Shown here one piece after another: positions 8,854 to 17,508 of a stretch of DNA of 64,000 nt; positions within the stretch are counted from its first letter, which is position 1, and each line of letters opens with the position of its first letter. The notes under the pieces were generated by a model, which saw only the letters and a program-made list of their open reading frames with translations, was not told the DNA's origin and did not search any database. The stretch covers positions 186,001 to 250,000 of the forward strand of contig NZ_OY781460.1 in NCBI RefSeq assembly GCF_963676855.1. Direction: 5' to 3'. The DNA comes from an uncultured Anaeromusa sp. (GTDB taxonomy: Bacteria > Bacillota > Negativicutes > Anaeromusales > Anaeromusaceae). The position numbers and the translations under genes were made by a program.

Positions 8854-11800
8854 CTAGGGCAAATGAAAAACAGCGCGGCTGCCCCGTTCGCCGGGAATGA
8901 CTTCCAGGCGCGCGCCAATCCGTTCCTTCAGCTCTGGTACATGGGAAATAATTCCCACCAGTCTGCCGCCGTTCTGCAAATCCACCAACGCCCGCATAGC
9001 TAGTTCCAACGCTTCCGGATCGAGCGTACCGAAGCCTTCGTCCACTAGAATAGTGTCCAATCTCATGCCGCCTGCATAGGCCTGTACCACATCGGAAAGC
9101 CCCAGCGCCAGCGCCAAAGACGCTAGAAAACTTTCGCCGCCTGACAAGGTTCCCACCGGCCTGGGCACGCCAGTATAGCTGTCAAATACCTCCAAGTCCA
9201 ACCCCCCCGCCTTGCGGGCATCCGCCAACACATTAGAGCGTTGCAGCGTATAACGCCCCCGGCTCATTAAGGAAAGACGCACGTTCGCTTCTTCCACCAC
9301 GTCATCCAGAAGCGTACGCAGCACATATCGTTGAAAGGTCAGGTTCAAAGCGTTGCCGCCTCCCGCCATAGCCGCCAGCGCTGCTACCGCGCCTTGTGCT
9401 TCCTCCACGACAGCCAGCTCTTTGCCGATTGTTTGCAAACGTGCTAACCGTTCTTGGTCCCGTTTCCAGGCTTCTTCCAAGCGAACCTTTGTTTCACGCA
9501 AAGCTGCTTCCACAACCGCCGCTTTTTCTTGAGCGGCGACAAATTCCGTCAGCTTCGGCGGCATCTGCCCGGCCACTGCCGCTTGGGCCCGCCGCACGCG
9601 TTCCTGCGATGCTGCTTCTTTTTGCTGCCGGACTTCGATCTGCTGTCGCCACAAACGTCGTTGCACGTCTGTAGCTCGCGCCTGTTCAAACGCATCTTGC
9701 CCCGTTAGACCGCTCTGCTGCAGCCGCTGAAGCCAGACGGATTTTCCCTCTTCCAACTTCGCCGCCGCTGCCTCTGCCGCCGTCCGGGCCTGTTTAGCTA
9801 AAGCCTGCGCCGTTTCGCGCTGCTGCGTTGTTTCACGCAGCAGTTTCTCCACTTGCGCCAAAGCCATCTGTACTTGCTCCAACTGCTGCATGCAAGCGCG
9901 CCGCGCTGCGGCCAACGCGCCTTCTTGACGCAACGCTTCCGGCACCCGAGCGGAATATTCCTGCAGCACTGCCTTGGCTGCCTCTAACGAGCTGCCGGCT
10001 TTTTCTCTAGCAAAAAACGCTTCGTCCCTCTCTTTTTCAGCTTGAAGCAGTTTTTTTTGCTCTCCTTGCCGCTTTGCAGAGCACTGAGCCGCTTCCTCCA
10101 ACGCCTGCTGCGCTTGTTTCGCCAGCGCCGCCGCTTTTTGCACCGCCGCCTCCGCTTCGAACAGCGACAATGCCTGCTGCTCTCCAAGTTCCTGCAAGCA
10201 CTCTTTTTCCTGCTCTTCCAGCAGCGTTTGCGCCGCTTCCTGCTGCGCCGCCTGCGCCAACGCTTTGCTGTGCGCCTGCTGCCCCTTCAGCCAGGCTGCT
10301 TCCGCTTGCTCTACATCTTGGGGCTGCAACAGTCCTGTAAAAGAAGCTTTTTTAGGATGCTCCACCGCGCCGCATACTGGACAGGGTTCTCCTGCCTCTA
10401 GTTCGGCAGCCAGCAACGCGGCTTGCTGTTTCTGCCACTGCTGCCGCAGCGCAGCCAACGTTCGTCTGGCGCTTTCTTCGCTGACGCAAATATTTTGGAG
10501 CGTCAAAGCATGCTCTTGCTGACGCCGCGCCTGTTCTGTCAGCTTCGTACGCACCTCAGCCAACCGCTGCAAAACAGCCAGCCTCGCCTGGAGCCTTGCC
10601 GCTTCCCGCTCCAGTTGCGGCGCTTTTTCTCCTGCCACAGTCAGGTTTTGCTGCTTAGTTTCCAGCGTTTCCCACTCTCGCTGCTGCAGTTTCAGCAGTT
10701 CGTCTTGCCGCGCCGCCAGCTCTTGCGCTTGTTTCCAATCCGTTTCCAGCACCGCCGCCTGACGCTGCGCCTCTTGCCAGCGCTCGTGCTCTTTCGCCTG
10801 GCCTTCCAGCTCTAATTGCCTGGCCTGCAGCTGCCGCAAGACATCTTCTTGAGGACGCAACTTTTCCCAGGCACCTTGGGCCTCCTCTTGTGCCGCCGCG
10901 GCCGCAACGGCCATTGCCTCAACACGACTGCTTTCCTGCTCTTGGGAAACTGCATCTTGGGTCAACTGCCGCCATTGCCGCCAGACATCTTCCAAAGCGG
11001 CTGCCTGCTGCGCCGCTTCTAAGCGAACCACTAATTTCTCTGCTTCTTCACCACCGGCCAGCAATTGCAACGCTTCTTGGTCAGCAGCCGTTTTTTCTGC
11101 AAAACGGTCCGCCACTTGCTGCGCCGCCGCCAACTTCAAACGGCTTTCTTCCAGTGCCTGTCGTCCGACGCTCAGCCGGGCCTCGGCCTCCTCTGCAGCC
11201 TGCTGCGCGGTCACGCAGCGCTCCTGCAGCGTCGTTTTCGAGTCAGTTCCCGCTTCCGTCAGCAGCCAGGCCTCCTCATCGCGCAGCGCCTGAAAGCGCC
11301 GGGCGCCGCTTTGCGCTTTTTCTTTCAATCCTTGCTCCAAACGCGCGTACAATTCCGTTCGGAAGAGGTTTTGCAAGATTTCCTCTCTCTCTTTGGAGCC
11401 GGCCACCAGCAGTTGTCGAAACTGCCCCTGCGGCAGCAGCACCACTTGCCGAAACTGAGCGACTTGAAAACCTAATATTTCCTCCACCCGTCGCGTGACG
11501 TCCTGCCAACGTGACGCCAGCAGCTTCTCTTCGTCTGGTCCTATTTCGTACAAAGTCGCTTCCGCCGGGATCTGGCGAAACCCTTCCCCCCGTAATTTCG
11601 GACGCTGCTGCTCTGGACGCCGCTGCACACGCAGGATTCGTTCACCGACAGCAAAACGAAGCTCCACCTCGGTAGCCTCTTGGGATGACGCATAGTCGCT
11701 GCGCAAATGGCGCACCTCTCGCAAATCGCCGCTGGCGCTTCCGTACAGAGCAAAGCAAATAGCGTCCAAAACAGTCGTTTTCCCAGCGCCAGTCGGCCCG

Positions 11801-11901
11801 TGGATCAAAAACAAACGCACATCTCCCAAACAAGAAAAATCCAGCGTCTGCGACGCCGCATAGGCTCCAAATGCCTGGATGCGCAGCCATAAAGGTCTCA
11901 T
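8854..11901 (-). CDS. sbcC: DNA double-strand break repair ATPase SbcC
   Basis: SMC-like/Rad50-like ATPase partner of SbcD, 1015 aa. Walker A GPTGAGKT (35-42), long heptad-rich coiled coils, and a central zinc hook CPVC (C507, C510), almost exactly at mid-protein as expected. ABC signature LSGGES (919 on) and Walker B with catalytic VDEGFGTLD (D954, E955) are intact. Start ATG 11901 overlaps the sbcD TGA (ATGA); a longer frame to 11976 lies within sbcD. Together with SbcD it opens hairpins and clears blocked DNA ends. Confidence 0.96.
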   Translation of the reverse strand: MRPLWLRIQAFGAYAASQTLDFSCLGDVRLFLIHGPTGAGKTTVLDAICFALYGSASGDLREVRHLRSDYASSQEATEVELRFAVGERILRVQRRPEQQRPKLRGEGFRQIPAEATLYEIGPDEEKLLASRWQDVTRRVEEILGFQVAQFRQVVLLPQGQFRQLLVAGSKEREEILQNLFRTELYARLEQGLKEKAQSGARRFQALRDEEAWLLTEAGTDSKTTLQERCVTAQQAAEEAEARLSVGRQALEESRLKLAAAQQVADRFAEKTAADQEALQLLAGGEEAEKLVVRLEAAQQAAALEDVWRQWRQLTQDAVSQEQESSRVEAMAVAAAAAQEEAQGAWEKLRPQEDVLRQLQARQLELEGQAKEHERWQEAQRQAAVLETDWKQAQELAARQDELLKLQQREWETLETKQQNLTVAGEKAPQLEREAARLQARLAVLQRLAEVRTKLTEQARRQQEHALTLQNICVSEESARRTLAALRQQWQKQQAALLAAELEAGEPCPVCGAVEHPKKASFTGLLQPQDVEQAEAAWLKGQQAHSKALAQAAQQEAAQTLLEEQEKECLQELGEQQALSLFEAEAAVQKAAALAKQAQQALEEAAQCSAKRQGEQKKLLQAEKERDEAFFAREKAGSSLEAAKAVLQEYSARVPEALRQEGALAAARRACMQQLEQVQMALAQVEKLLRETTQQRETAQALAKQARTAAEAAAAKLEEGKSVWLQRLQQSGLTGQDAFEQARATDVQRRLWRQQIEVRQQKEAASQERVRRAQAAVAGQMPPKLTEFVAAQEKAAVVEAALRETKVRLEEAWKRDQERLARLQTIGKELAVVEEAQGAVAALAAMAGGGNALNLTFQRYVLRTLLDDVVEEANVRLSLMSRGRYTLQRSNVLADARKAGGLDLEVFDSYTGVPRPVGTLSGGESFLASLALALGLSDVVQAYAGGMRLDTILVDEGFGTLDPEALELAMRALVDLQNGGRLVGIISHVPELKERIGARLEVIPGERGSRAVFHLP

Positions 11902-13031
11902 ACGCCCACCTCCCGCTGCCGCCGATACTCTTCTTCCACTAAAGCGGCAAAAAGAGTCTCTTCTTCTTGCTTCCATTCTCGCCCAGCCACTTCGCGAAAG
12001 AAGCAGGCAAAAAGCTGTTCCGGGCCCAAGCGGCGATGATCCTGCACGCCCTGCTGCTCTTTCAGCTTTTGCAGGCGGGCATATTCTAAATGTAAGATTT
12101 CCGGATGCTGCTGCTGCAGCCGCCCCTTGGCATCAAGCACCGGCGCATCGTCAGTGAGCGTCACCATCAAATAATCGCGGCACTTTGGCCGTGCCAACAG
12201 TTCCTGAAAGCTTCCTTGCCAGCAGACTACATCACGCCGCGGCGTCAAGCGCACCGTCTCCACCGTCACTGCGCCATCCGCCGCCAAATCCACCAGATGA
12301 ACTCCTTTGGCCTGCTCCGCCTCTTGAAAAGAGTATTTCAGCAGGGAGCCGGAATAGCGAACTTTGTTGCCGCTTTGCTGACAGCCATGCAAATGACCTA
12401 ACGCCGTATAATCAAAAGCCTCGAAAGCATCCGCTCCCACCATGCCGCTGCCTCCCACGGACAAGGGACGTTCCGACTCGCTAGGCGTTCCCCCGGCCAC
12501 AAAGGCATGGGCCACCGCCACTTTGCGAGCCCCTTGCGGTACCTGCGTTAGCGCAGCCGCTACTTGGCAGCGGAGCGCCGCATCATGATTCGCCGCTTCC
12601 CCTCCCAAAGCATAGCGAACCGCTGCTGGCTCGGCATAAGGCAGAGCCAAAATATACACAGGCCCCGCACTGTCTTCTAAGATAAGTGCTGGCTGCTGCG
12701 CCTGCAGCGGCCCTGCCACATGTAAGCCTTGACGCGCCAAAAGAGCGCTGCCAAACCCCAGCCTCTCCGGACTGTCATGATTACCGGCGATCAACACCGT
12801 CGGCAAGCCGCATTCCAGCACCAGCCGCTGCAGCACCTGGTTTAAAAGCTCCACTGCTTCCGCCGGCGGCACCGCTCGATCGTAAATATCGCCAGCCACA
12901 AGTACAGCGTCTACCTTCGCTTCTTGGGCCAAATTCACCAGTTGTTCCAAAACATACGCCTGATCCTCCGTCAAATGCACGCCATGAAATAATCGCCCCA
13001 AATGCCAGTCTGATGTATGTAAAAAGCGCAT
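11898..13031 (-). CDS. sbcD: DNA repair exonuclease SbcD (Mre11-like)
   Basis: Metallophosphoesterase nuclease subunit, 377 aa. All phosphodiesterase motifs are present in order: SDWHLGR, VAGDIYD, GNHDSPERL, AVAHAF and GHLHG. The start (ATG 13031) has GGAGGTGG six bases upstream. It is the promoter-proximal gene of sbcD-sbcC-addB-addA, so the whole end-processing machinery of the cell is under one control region. A LexA-like sequence overlaps the 5' leader (see 13048-13061). Confidence 0.96.
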   Translation of the reverse strand: MRFLHTSDWHLGRLFHGVHLTEDQAYVLEQLVNLAQEAKVDAVLVAGDIYDRAVPPAEAVELLNQVLQRLVLECGLPTVLIAGNHDSPERLGFGSALLARQGLHVAGPLQAQQPALILEDSAGPVYILALPYAEPAAVRYALGGEAANHDAALRCQVAAALTQVPQGARKVAVAHAFVAGGTPSESERPLSVGGSGMVGADAFEAFDYTALGHLHGCQQSGNKVRYSGSLLKYSFQEAEQAKGVHLVDLAADGAVTVETVRLTPRRDVVCWQGSFQELLARPKCRDYLMVTLTDDAPVLDAKGRLQQQHPEILHLEYARLQKLKEQQGVQDHRRLGPEQLFACFFREVAGREWKQEEETLFAALVEEEYRRQREVGV

Positions 13032-13047
13032 AGGCCACCTCCGAATA

Positions 13048-13061
13048 CGAACGTAGTTTCT
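13048..13061 (-). promoter_or_regulatory. Weak LexA-box-like sequence in the sbcD leader
   Basis: Read on the minus strand: AGAAACTACGTTCG. It matches the Firmicute LexA consensus CGAACATACGTTCG at 10 of 14 positions; the right half is perfect and the left half degenerate. It lies 16-30 bp before the sbcD start. SOS control of this operon would make sense, but no convincing -35/-10 pair was found next to it. Confidence 0.3.
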
Positions 13062-13137
13062 TTTTTCTTTTCGCCACCTTTGGACGGAAGTCCTTCCAGC
13101 CGTTCAAGCACTTCTGATTTATTCCATAATAACAAAG

Positions 13138-13163
13138 CCCGCTGACAACAGTCTGTCAGCGGG
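13138..13163 (-). terminator. Probable terminator upstream of sbcD
   Basis: Ten-base perfect inverted repeat CCCGCTGACA / TGTCAGCGGG. On the minus strand it is followed by CTTTGTTATT, a moderate T tract. It would end transcripts coming from the EamA gene before they enter sbcD. Confidence 0.55.
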
Positions 13164-13260
13164 AGGGAGAAATGAAAATTCAACATTGGATTGAACAAGA
13201 GAATCGGAGAACCAGAGGGTACGCATGAGGGAACGGGGGGGGGTTTAGTTAGGCAACAGC

Positions 13261-13446
13261 GAGGTCCGCGCTCGGCGCCTGCGACAAAACTTTTGCAAGC
13301 GAAGCAGTCCGCAGGGCCTGCAAAGGTAGTTGAAAGGAATAGAAATCCGGATGTTTGAGCGCAGTGAGTTACGGATTTCCCTTTCAACTGGTTGCGCAGG
13401 AGCTGAGCGAGCTTTTGTTTTGACACAGGCGTCGGGTAAGGACGCG
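13261..13446. repeat. ~186-bp imperfect palindrome (structured intergenic element)
   Basis: The 459 bp between sbcD and the EamA gene hold no credible gene but contain a large palindrome. The inner arms are AGTTGAAAGG (13328-13337) and GAAATCCG (13342-13349), which pair with CGGATTTC (13372-13379) and CCTTTCAACT (13380-13389). The outer arms CTCGGCGCCTGCGACAAAAC (13271-13290) and 13417-13436 pair at 16 of 20 positions. The loop reads GTTTGAGCGCAGTGAGTT. It could be a miniature mobile element or a structured RNA. Confidence 0.6.
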
Positions 13447-13490
13447 CTTCAAACTTCTTCTTTTTGCAAAGCTTGTAGGAGTCGCTTGCT

Positions 13491-14369
13491 TCACGGACGC
13501 CGCTGGGCCCAGCGCGTCAAATACAAGCCGGCAAAAATAACCCCTGCGCCCAAGGCTTGAACAGAGCCGAAGGCTTCGCCCAAAAACGCATACCCCGCCG
13601 CCACGGCGAACACCGGTGCCAAATTATTGTATAAAGAAGCCGTCGTACTGCCCACCTTGCCTGTAGCCCATACCCAAAGACCGTTGGCCAAACTGAGCGG
13701 AAAAACACCGGAGTAGAGGACGCTGCTCCAAGCCACGTTCGACAGCGCCGACCAATCTACCGCCAGCATATCCGGCAAAGCCACTAATACAAATAAGACC
13801 GTAGTCGTCAAGATTACGTACGCTGTAACCTGGTACGGCGAATACCGCACTAAAAGTAGTCGGGAAAAAACCGTGTAGTAGCCGTAACCAAGCTGTGCGC
13901 AAAGCAAAAGCAAGCCACCTACTACATGCGGCCCTTCCAGGCTGAATTCTTTGCCAGCGCCCCAGACCATAACCAGCACCCCTAGCAGTGAAACTGCAAT
14001 CCCCGCCATCGTCAAGCGGCGAATCCCCTCCAAACCATGCACGCGGTTAATAATGGCAACGCTTACAGGAAGCAGTCCCAAAATCAAAGAAGAGTTGCCC
14101 GCCGTCGTCAGCTGCACGCCAAAGGTAAAAAAAATTTGAAACGAAAAAAAGCCTAAGCTGGACACCGCCAGCAAGCGCATATCCTCACGTCGCAACGGCA
14201 CCCATACTGCCGCTCGGCGGAAAACAACCCAGCCCACCGCTAGGGCCGCCACCATGCGGATGGCATTATACGCCATCGGCGGCACCTCTTCCAGCCCCAG
14301 CTTCATCACTGGCGGATTGAGTCCCCACAGCAAAGCTACTAATACTAACACTCCATGCACACGCGACAT
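13491..14369 (-). CDS. EamA/DMT-family permease
   Basis: Predicted 10-helix drug/metabolite transporter, 292 aa, with two EamA repeats (first starts GVLVLVALLWGLNPPVMK, the second begins near residue 150). Substrate cannot be told from sequence; family members export amino acids or other small metabolites. Start ATG 14369 is backed by GGAGA eight bases upstream. It is transcribed alone, with repeat-rich DNA on both sides. The C-terminus ends WAQRRP, a positive tail typical of the cytoplasmic side. Confidence 0.85.
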   Translation of the reverse strand: MSRVHGVLVLVALLWGLNPPVMKLGLEEVPPMAYNAIRMVAALAVGWVVFRRAAVWVPLRREDMRLLAVSSLGFFSFQIFFTFGVQLTTAGNSSLILGLLPVSVAIINRVHGLEGIRRLTMAGIAVSLLGVLVMVWGAGKEFSLEGPHVVGGLLLLCAQLGYGYYTVFSRLLLVRYSPYQVTAYVILTTTVLFVLVALPDMLAVDWSALSNVAWSSVLYSGVFPLSLANGLWVWATGKVGSTTASLYNNLAPVFAVAAGYAFLGEAFGSVQALGAGVIFAGLYLTRWAQRRP

Positions 14370-14452
14370 CGTCTATTTCTCCTTTTTGCCGTCTTGATAT
14401 CGTGTATCAATTCACTGCCAAAGGGTATTTCTCCTTTTTTTAAGAACAAAGA

Positions 14453-14618
14453 CGAAGCACAGAACACAGAGTAACAGAGCCATCAGAGGGACACAGAGAA
14501 ATTACTGGAAAACAGAATGTTAACAGGAGTACGACGCCGCCGGATGTGGTTGACGGTACGTGGATGGCATGGCACCGACGTCTACTGTTTAGATGGAGGG
14601 TACGAAAGAGGGTTAGGG
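14453..14618. repeat. Gene-free purine-rich region with recurring short motifs
   Basis: The ~295 bp between the EamA and DUF4127 genes hold no credible ORF. They contain an ACAGAG-rich stretch (14465-14495), a 17-bp word TGGATGGCATGGCACCG (14561-14577) that recurs exactly at 43432-43448, and a GGAGGGTACG motif (14595-14604) that recurs in other intergenic gaps. These look like decayed interspersed repeats. Confidence 0.5.
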
Positions 14619-14624
14619 ATCAAA

Positions 14625-14653
14625 AAACAGGCGTCCTTAAAAGGACGCCTGTT
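14625..14653 (-). terminator. Intrinsic terminator of the DUF4127 operon
   Basis: Perfect stem AACAGGCGTCCTT / AAGGACGCCTGTT with a 2-3 base loop, followed on the minus strand by TTTTTTG. It lies just after the stop of the gene ending at 14665. Confidence 0.88.
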
Positions 14654-14664
14654 TGAGTCGATTC

Positions 14665-16248
14665 TTATTTTTGTTTCGGCGTAATCCGCACATCAATTTC
14701 AAACATCCGGTTCCACGGAAAGCTCACCTGCACCTGCTCCGGCTGCAAAAAGTCCAGATATTCTTTGGCAAATTCACGCAGTTTCTTCTGCGCCGCTACA
14801 GTCAACTCTGCTTCAAGAGCATCCAGTTGCACCAGACTGCCACCTTTGGCGTAAACGATCTCCCGATCCAACTGACTGCGGATGTTAGCCTGATAAGCCC
14901 AATCGTCCAAGTACCGCTCCGCCAACAGCTTCTGACGTAACGCGGTCGTCATCTGCGGCGCCAACATACCTTGAGAAATAGCAAAACCCAAGGTGTTACT
15001 TGGCGTATTCCAGCCGGAATACGCAGTCAGCTTGCCCAACAGTTTCTGATCGCTCAGTTCGTGCATCAAGGAATTATCCGAACCATTAACAAAAGAAATA
15101 TTGCCGATAGCCACGGCTTGCCCACGAGCAAGTTCCTTGGCTACATTAGCCACAAACTGCTTCGTTCCTGCACTAGCATACGTGATGTTAGTGACCCACT
15201 CAGCTTCATCCGTATGGCCGTCCGGCGAAGTATGCACCGCCAGTACCAAATCCGGCTTCTGCGGCTGCGGCAGCACAATGCCTCCAGCAGAAACGATCTG
15301 ATCTACAATGCTCTTACCAATAGGTTGATCCTCATAGGTCGGAAGCGACTTAGGGCCAGTTCCCAAAGCATATTGTACCGACACAACCGGCACGCGATGC
15401 TCCAAGTCGTTAATCGCGCGGGTCAACAGCAGCATGCCCAGTTGATCGGCGCCAGGGAAAGAGGCAAAGCGGCTGGCCGGAAGTTGTGCGGCTTGTTTCA
15501 CCAGCAGTCTAGCTTCCTTATGAGTTTGCGAAAAAGGCGCCGTGTCGTCTCGTCCTAAAAGCAGATATTGAATGTCGCCCTTAATGGTTTTATCTACAAA
15601 AATTTGGTTGACCTGGAAATTCTTATCTCGCCGCGAAAACCAATCTTCTAATGCATCCTTAGGAATGGTTTCTTTCAACTTTTTCAACTGACGCTTTTCT
15701 TCACTTGTCAGACCCAAAACATCTTCCTTGTCCAGTAAAACCGTCAGCTCAAAAATATTGGGACCATGCTTCTCATAGTAAGACGGCTCCACGCCACCGG
15801 CCGTCATGCGCGGCGTCCGCATAATCGTCGCAAATACATATTGCCGCGCCGTCGGGTTGAGTTTTTTCAGCTTGTCAAAGCGCGCCTGCCGCGCCCAAAG
15901 CAAATCAGGTCCGAGATGATGAATGCGCGAATCTACCAGTCCGCCGTAAACCAGCGTATCTGCCGACAACACCATGGCATCCACGGTTCTGCCGTTAGCC
16001 ATCACCCAGTCCCAAATGGCTTCGGGGTTGCCTTCACGTCCCCGGCTGGCCAATAAATCTCCTGGCGGAGTCAACACCTCAAAGCCTGCAGCCTGTGCTG
16101 TTTCCACGGCTTCTCTGAAACTCACCGGCCGATCATCCTGGGGCACAAATAAAATGGTTTTCGCCCAAGCTGCTGTCGGCACAGCCGCCATCAGGCAAAA
16201 TACCGCCACCAAGGTGCTCAGCCAGCGTATGTATGTTTTCTTTTCCAT
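14665..16248 (-). CDS. DUF4127 family exported protein
   Basis: 527 aa. An N-terminal signal peptide is clear: MEKKTYIRW, a hydrophobic core, and a probable cleavage after AWA (about residue 29). The mature part opens with ILFVPQDDRPVSF and contains DTLVYGGLVDSRIHH, both hallmarks of DUF4127, a family of unknown function found in Firmicutes. Function is not known to me. Start ATG 16248 follows GGAGGG and AAAGGA. It is 17 bp after the small membrane protein gene at 16266-16625, so the two probably form an operon. Confidence 0.8.
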   Translation of the reverse strand: MEKKTYIRWLSTLVAVFCLMAAVPTAAWAKTILFVPQDDRPVSFREAVETAQAAGFEVLTPPGDLLASRGREGNPEAIWDWVMANGRTVDAMVLSADTLVYGGLVDSRIHHLGPDLLWARQARFDKLKKLNPTARQYVFATIMRTPRMTAGGVEPSYYEKHGPNIFELTVLLDKEDVLGLTSEEKRQLKKLKETIPKDALEDWFSRRDKNFQVNQIFVDKTIKGDIQYLLLGRDDTAPFSQTHKEARLLVKQAAQLPASRFASFPGADQLGMLLLTRAINDLEHRVPVVSVQYALGTGPKSLPTYEDQPIGKSIVDQIVSAGGIVLPQPQKPDLVLAVHTSPDGHTDEAEWVTNITYASAGTKQFVANVAKELARGQAVAIGNISFVNGSDNSLMHELSDQKLLGKLTAYSGWNTPSNTLGFAISQGMLAPQMTTALRQKLLAERYLDDWAYQANIRSQLDREIVYAKGGSLVQLDALEAELTVAAQKKLREFAKEYLDFLQPEQVQVSFPWNRMFEIDVRITPKQK

Positions 16249-16265
16249 CCTTTACGGACCCTCCC

Positions 16266-16625
16266 TTACTTGTTTTCCTCATCGCGCAGATACCCAACCA
16301 CATCCTTGACAAGCTCGTCCTGCGTATAGGCAGCAACGGTCGGTTCCCCCTGGGGCATCGCAGGCGCTCCTTTGCCGGCAGGACTGTTTGCATCCCGTAC
16401 GCGTCGTTCGTGCTGAAGATTATAGCGCGCCAGCCGGTCTCCCAGCAAGCGTTGCTCTTGCTCCCAAAAAGCAGCCAACCCTAATTCTTCTACATGCATA
16501 AAAATAAAATAAACAAGTCCTAGCAAAGCCACTTCCGGGATCAGCACAACTGCAAGAACTTCCACATTGCTTTTAATCCCTATGCTCCATAAGTAAGATA
16601 CGAAAGAAAGAAAGATGTCGTTCAT
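16266..16625 (-). CDS. Small single-pass membrane protein, unknown function
   Basis: 119 aa. One strong hydrophobic helix at about residues 20-43 (VEVLAVVLIPEVALLGLVYF), then a polar, charged C-terminal tail of about 75 residues with a Pro/Gly/Ala linker. I do not recognise the family. ATG 16625 has AGGAGCTTAAAGGA before it. It lies immediately upstream of the DUF4127 gene and may be its membrane partner. A protein with a similar outline (membrane part and charged tail) is at 43604-44062, but no clear sequence similarity is visible. Confidence 0.6.
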   Translation of the reverse strand: MNDIFLSFVSYLWSIGIKSNVEVLAVVLIPEVALLGLVYFIFMHVEELGLAAFWEQEQRLLGDRLARYNLQHERRVRDANSPAGKGAPAMPQGEPTVAAYTQDELVKDVVGYLRDEENK

Positions 16626-16749
16626 TCCTTTAAGCTCCTCGCCAGCAGTACATATTCAGGAAACACTGCACCTATCTTATTATTCTCTCTCATGAAAGCC
16701 CTATCTGTCAATCCATCCTCCGTCCCAAGAGTACCCTTCCTTGCGAACT

Positions 16750-17508
16750 TCACTCGCTGTTTCCTTGCCGCACCGAGCCATACAAACCGAAAAAGCCTTG
16801 ATAGGCCTGATAGGCCGCGGCATAAGAAGCTGTCACTACCGCGCCCGTGAGCATAAATGTCACCATGATTTGGTATTTTATCGCTTCGGTCGGCGCCACT
16901 CCCGCCAGAATCAAGCCGGTCATCATCCCTGGCAACTGCACCAACCCCACCGTTTTCATAGCATCTACCATAGGCGCGCTGGCGGTATGCAGACTGTCGC
17001 GAATAATGACGGCTGCCGCTTCTTTAGGCGATGCCCCCAACGCCAACCTAGCTTCCACTTCCCCTCGGCGCGAAGCAAAAGAGCCCGCCAACGTCCGCAA
17101 CAAAAGCCCCACAGCCACCATGGATTGTCCTGCCACCATCCCACCCACAGGTACCACTTCACTAGGACGATAGGTAATAGCGCCGCAAAGCACTAATGTC
17201 CCTAATGTCACCACCATTGATGTGGCAATCGAAATGCAGGCAATCCGTCTAGCCCCCGGCACCTCTTTGCCACGCTGAGCCGACACACCGGAAGCCGTGT
17301 AAAGCATAACGCACAAAAGCAGCGTCGTCAGCGCAGGATGGTCGGCTTCAAACAAGAAAGACAGTACCATGCCGATTACAACCAGCTGCACTACCGCCCG
17401 CAGACTACCGATCAACATCTCCTTGCTCAAACCCAACTTTTCACGCTGGGATAAGGCCATGGCCAACAAGATTAGGCCGTATGATAAAATTAGCGCTTCA
17501 TTACTCAT
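16750..17508 (-). CDS. fetB: FetB-type ABC transporter permease (UPF0014)
   Basis: 252 aa, membrane permease of the FetAB system, implicated in iron export and oxidative-stress resistance in E. coli. Typical UPF0014 features: six to seven hydrophobic helices, RARQ-like ALGASPKEA cytoplasmic loop, GLVQLPGMMTGLILAG and a QIMVTFM segment. Start ATG 17508 overlaps the fetA TGA as ATGA; a longer frame to 17547 would run into fetA and lacks support. Metal specificity is inferred from the family. Confidence 0.88.
   Translation of the reverse strand: MSNEALILSYGLILLAMALSQREKLGLSKEMLIGSLRAVVQLVVIGMVLSFLFEADHPALTTLLLCVMLYTASGVSAQRGKEVPGARRIACISIATSMVVTLGTLVLCGAITYRPSEVVPVGGMVAGQSMVAVGLLLRTLAGSFASRRGEVEARLALGASPKEAAAVIIRDSLHTASAPMVDAMKTVGLVQLPGMMTGLILAGVAPTEAIKYQIMVTFMLTGAVVTASYAAAYQAYQGFFGLYGSVRQGNSE

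Noticed and set aside
12971..13426. 151-codon minus-strand frame across the sbcD start and the palindrome
   Set aside because: It reads through the palindrome and a terminator and overlaps sbcD; Cys/Pro-rich composition without family features.
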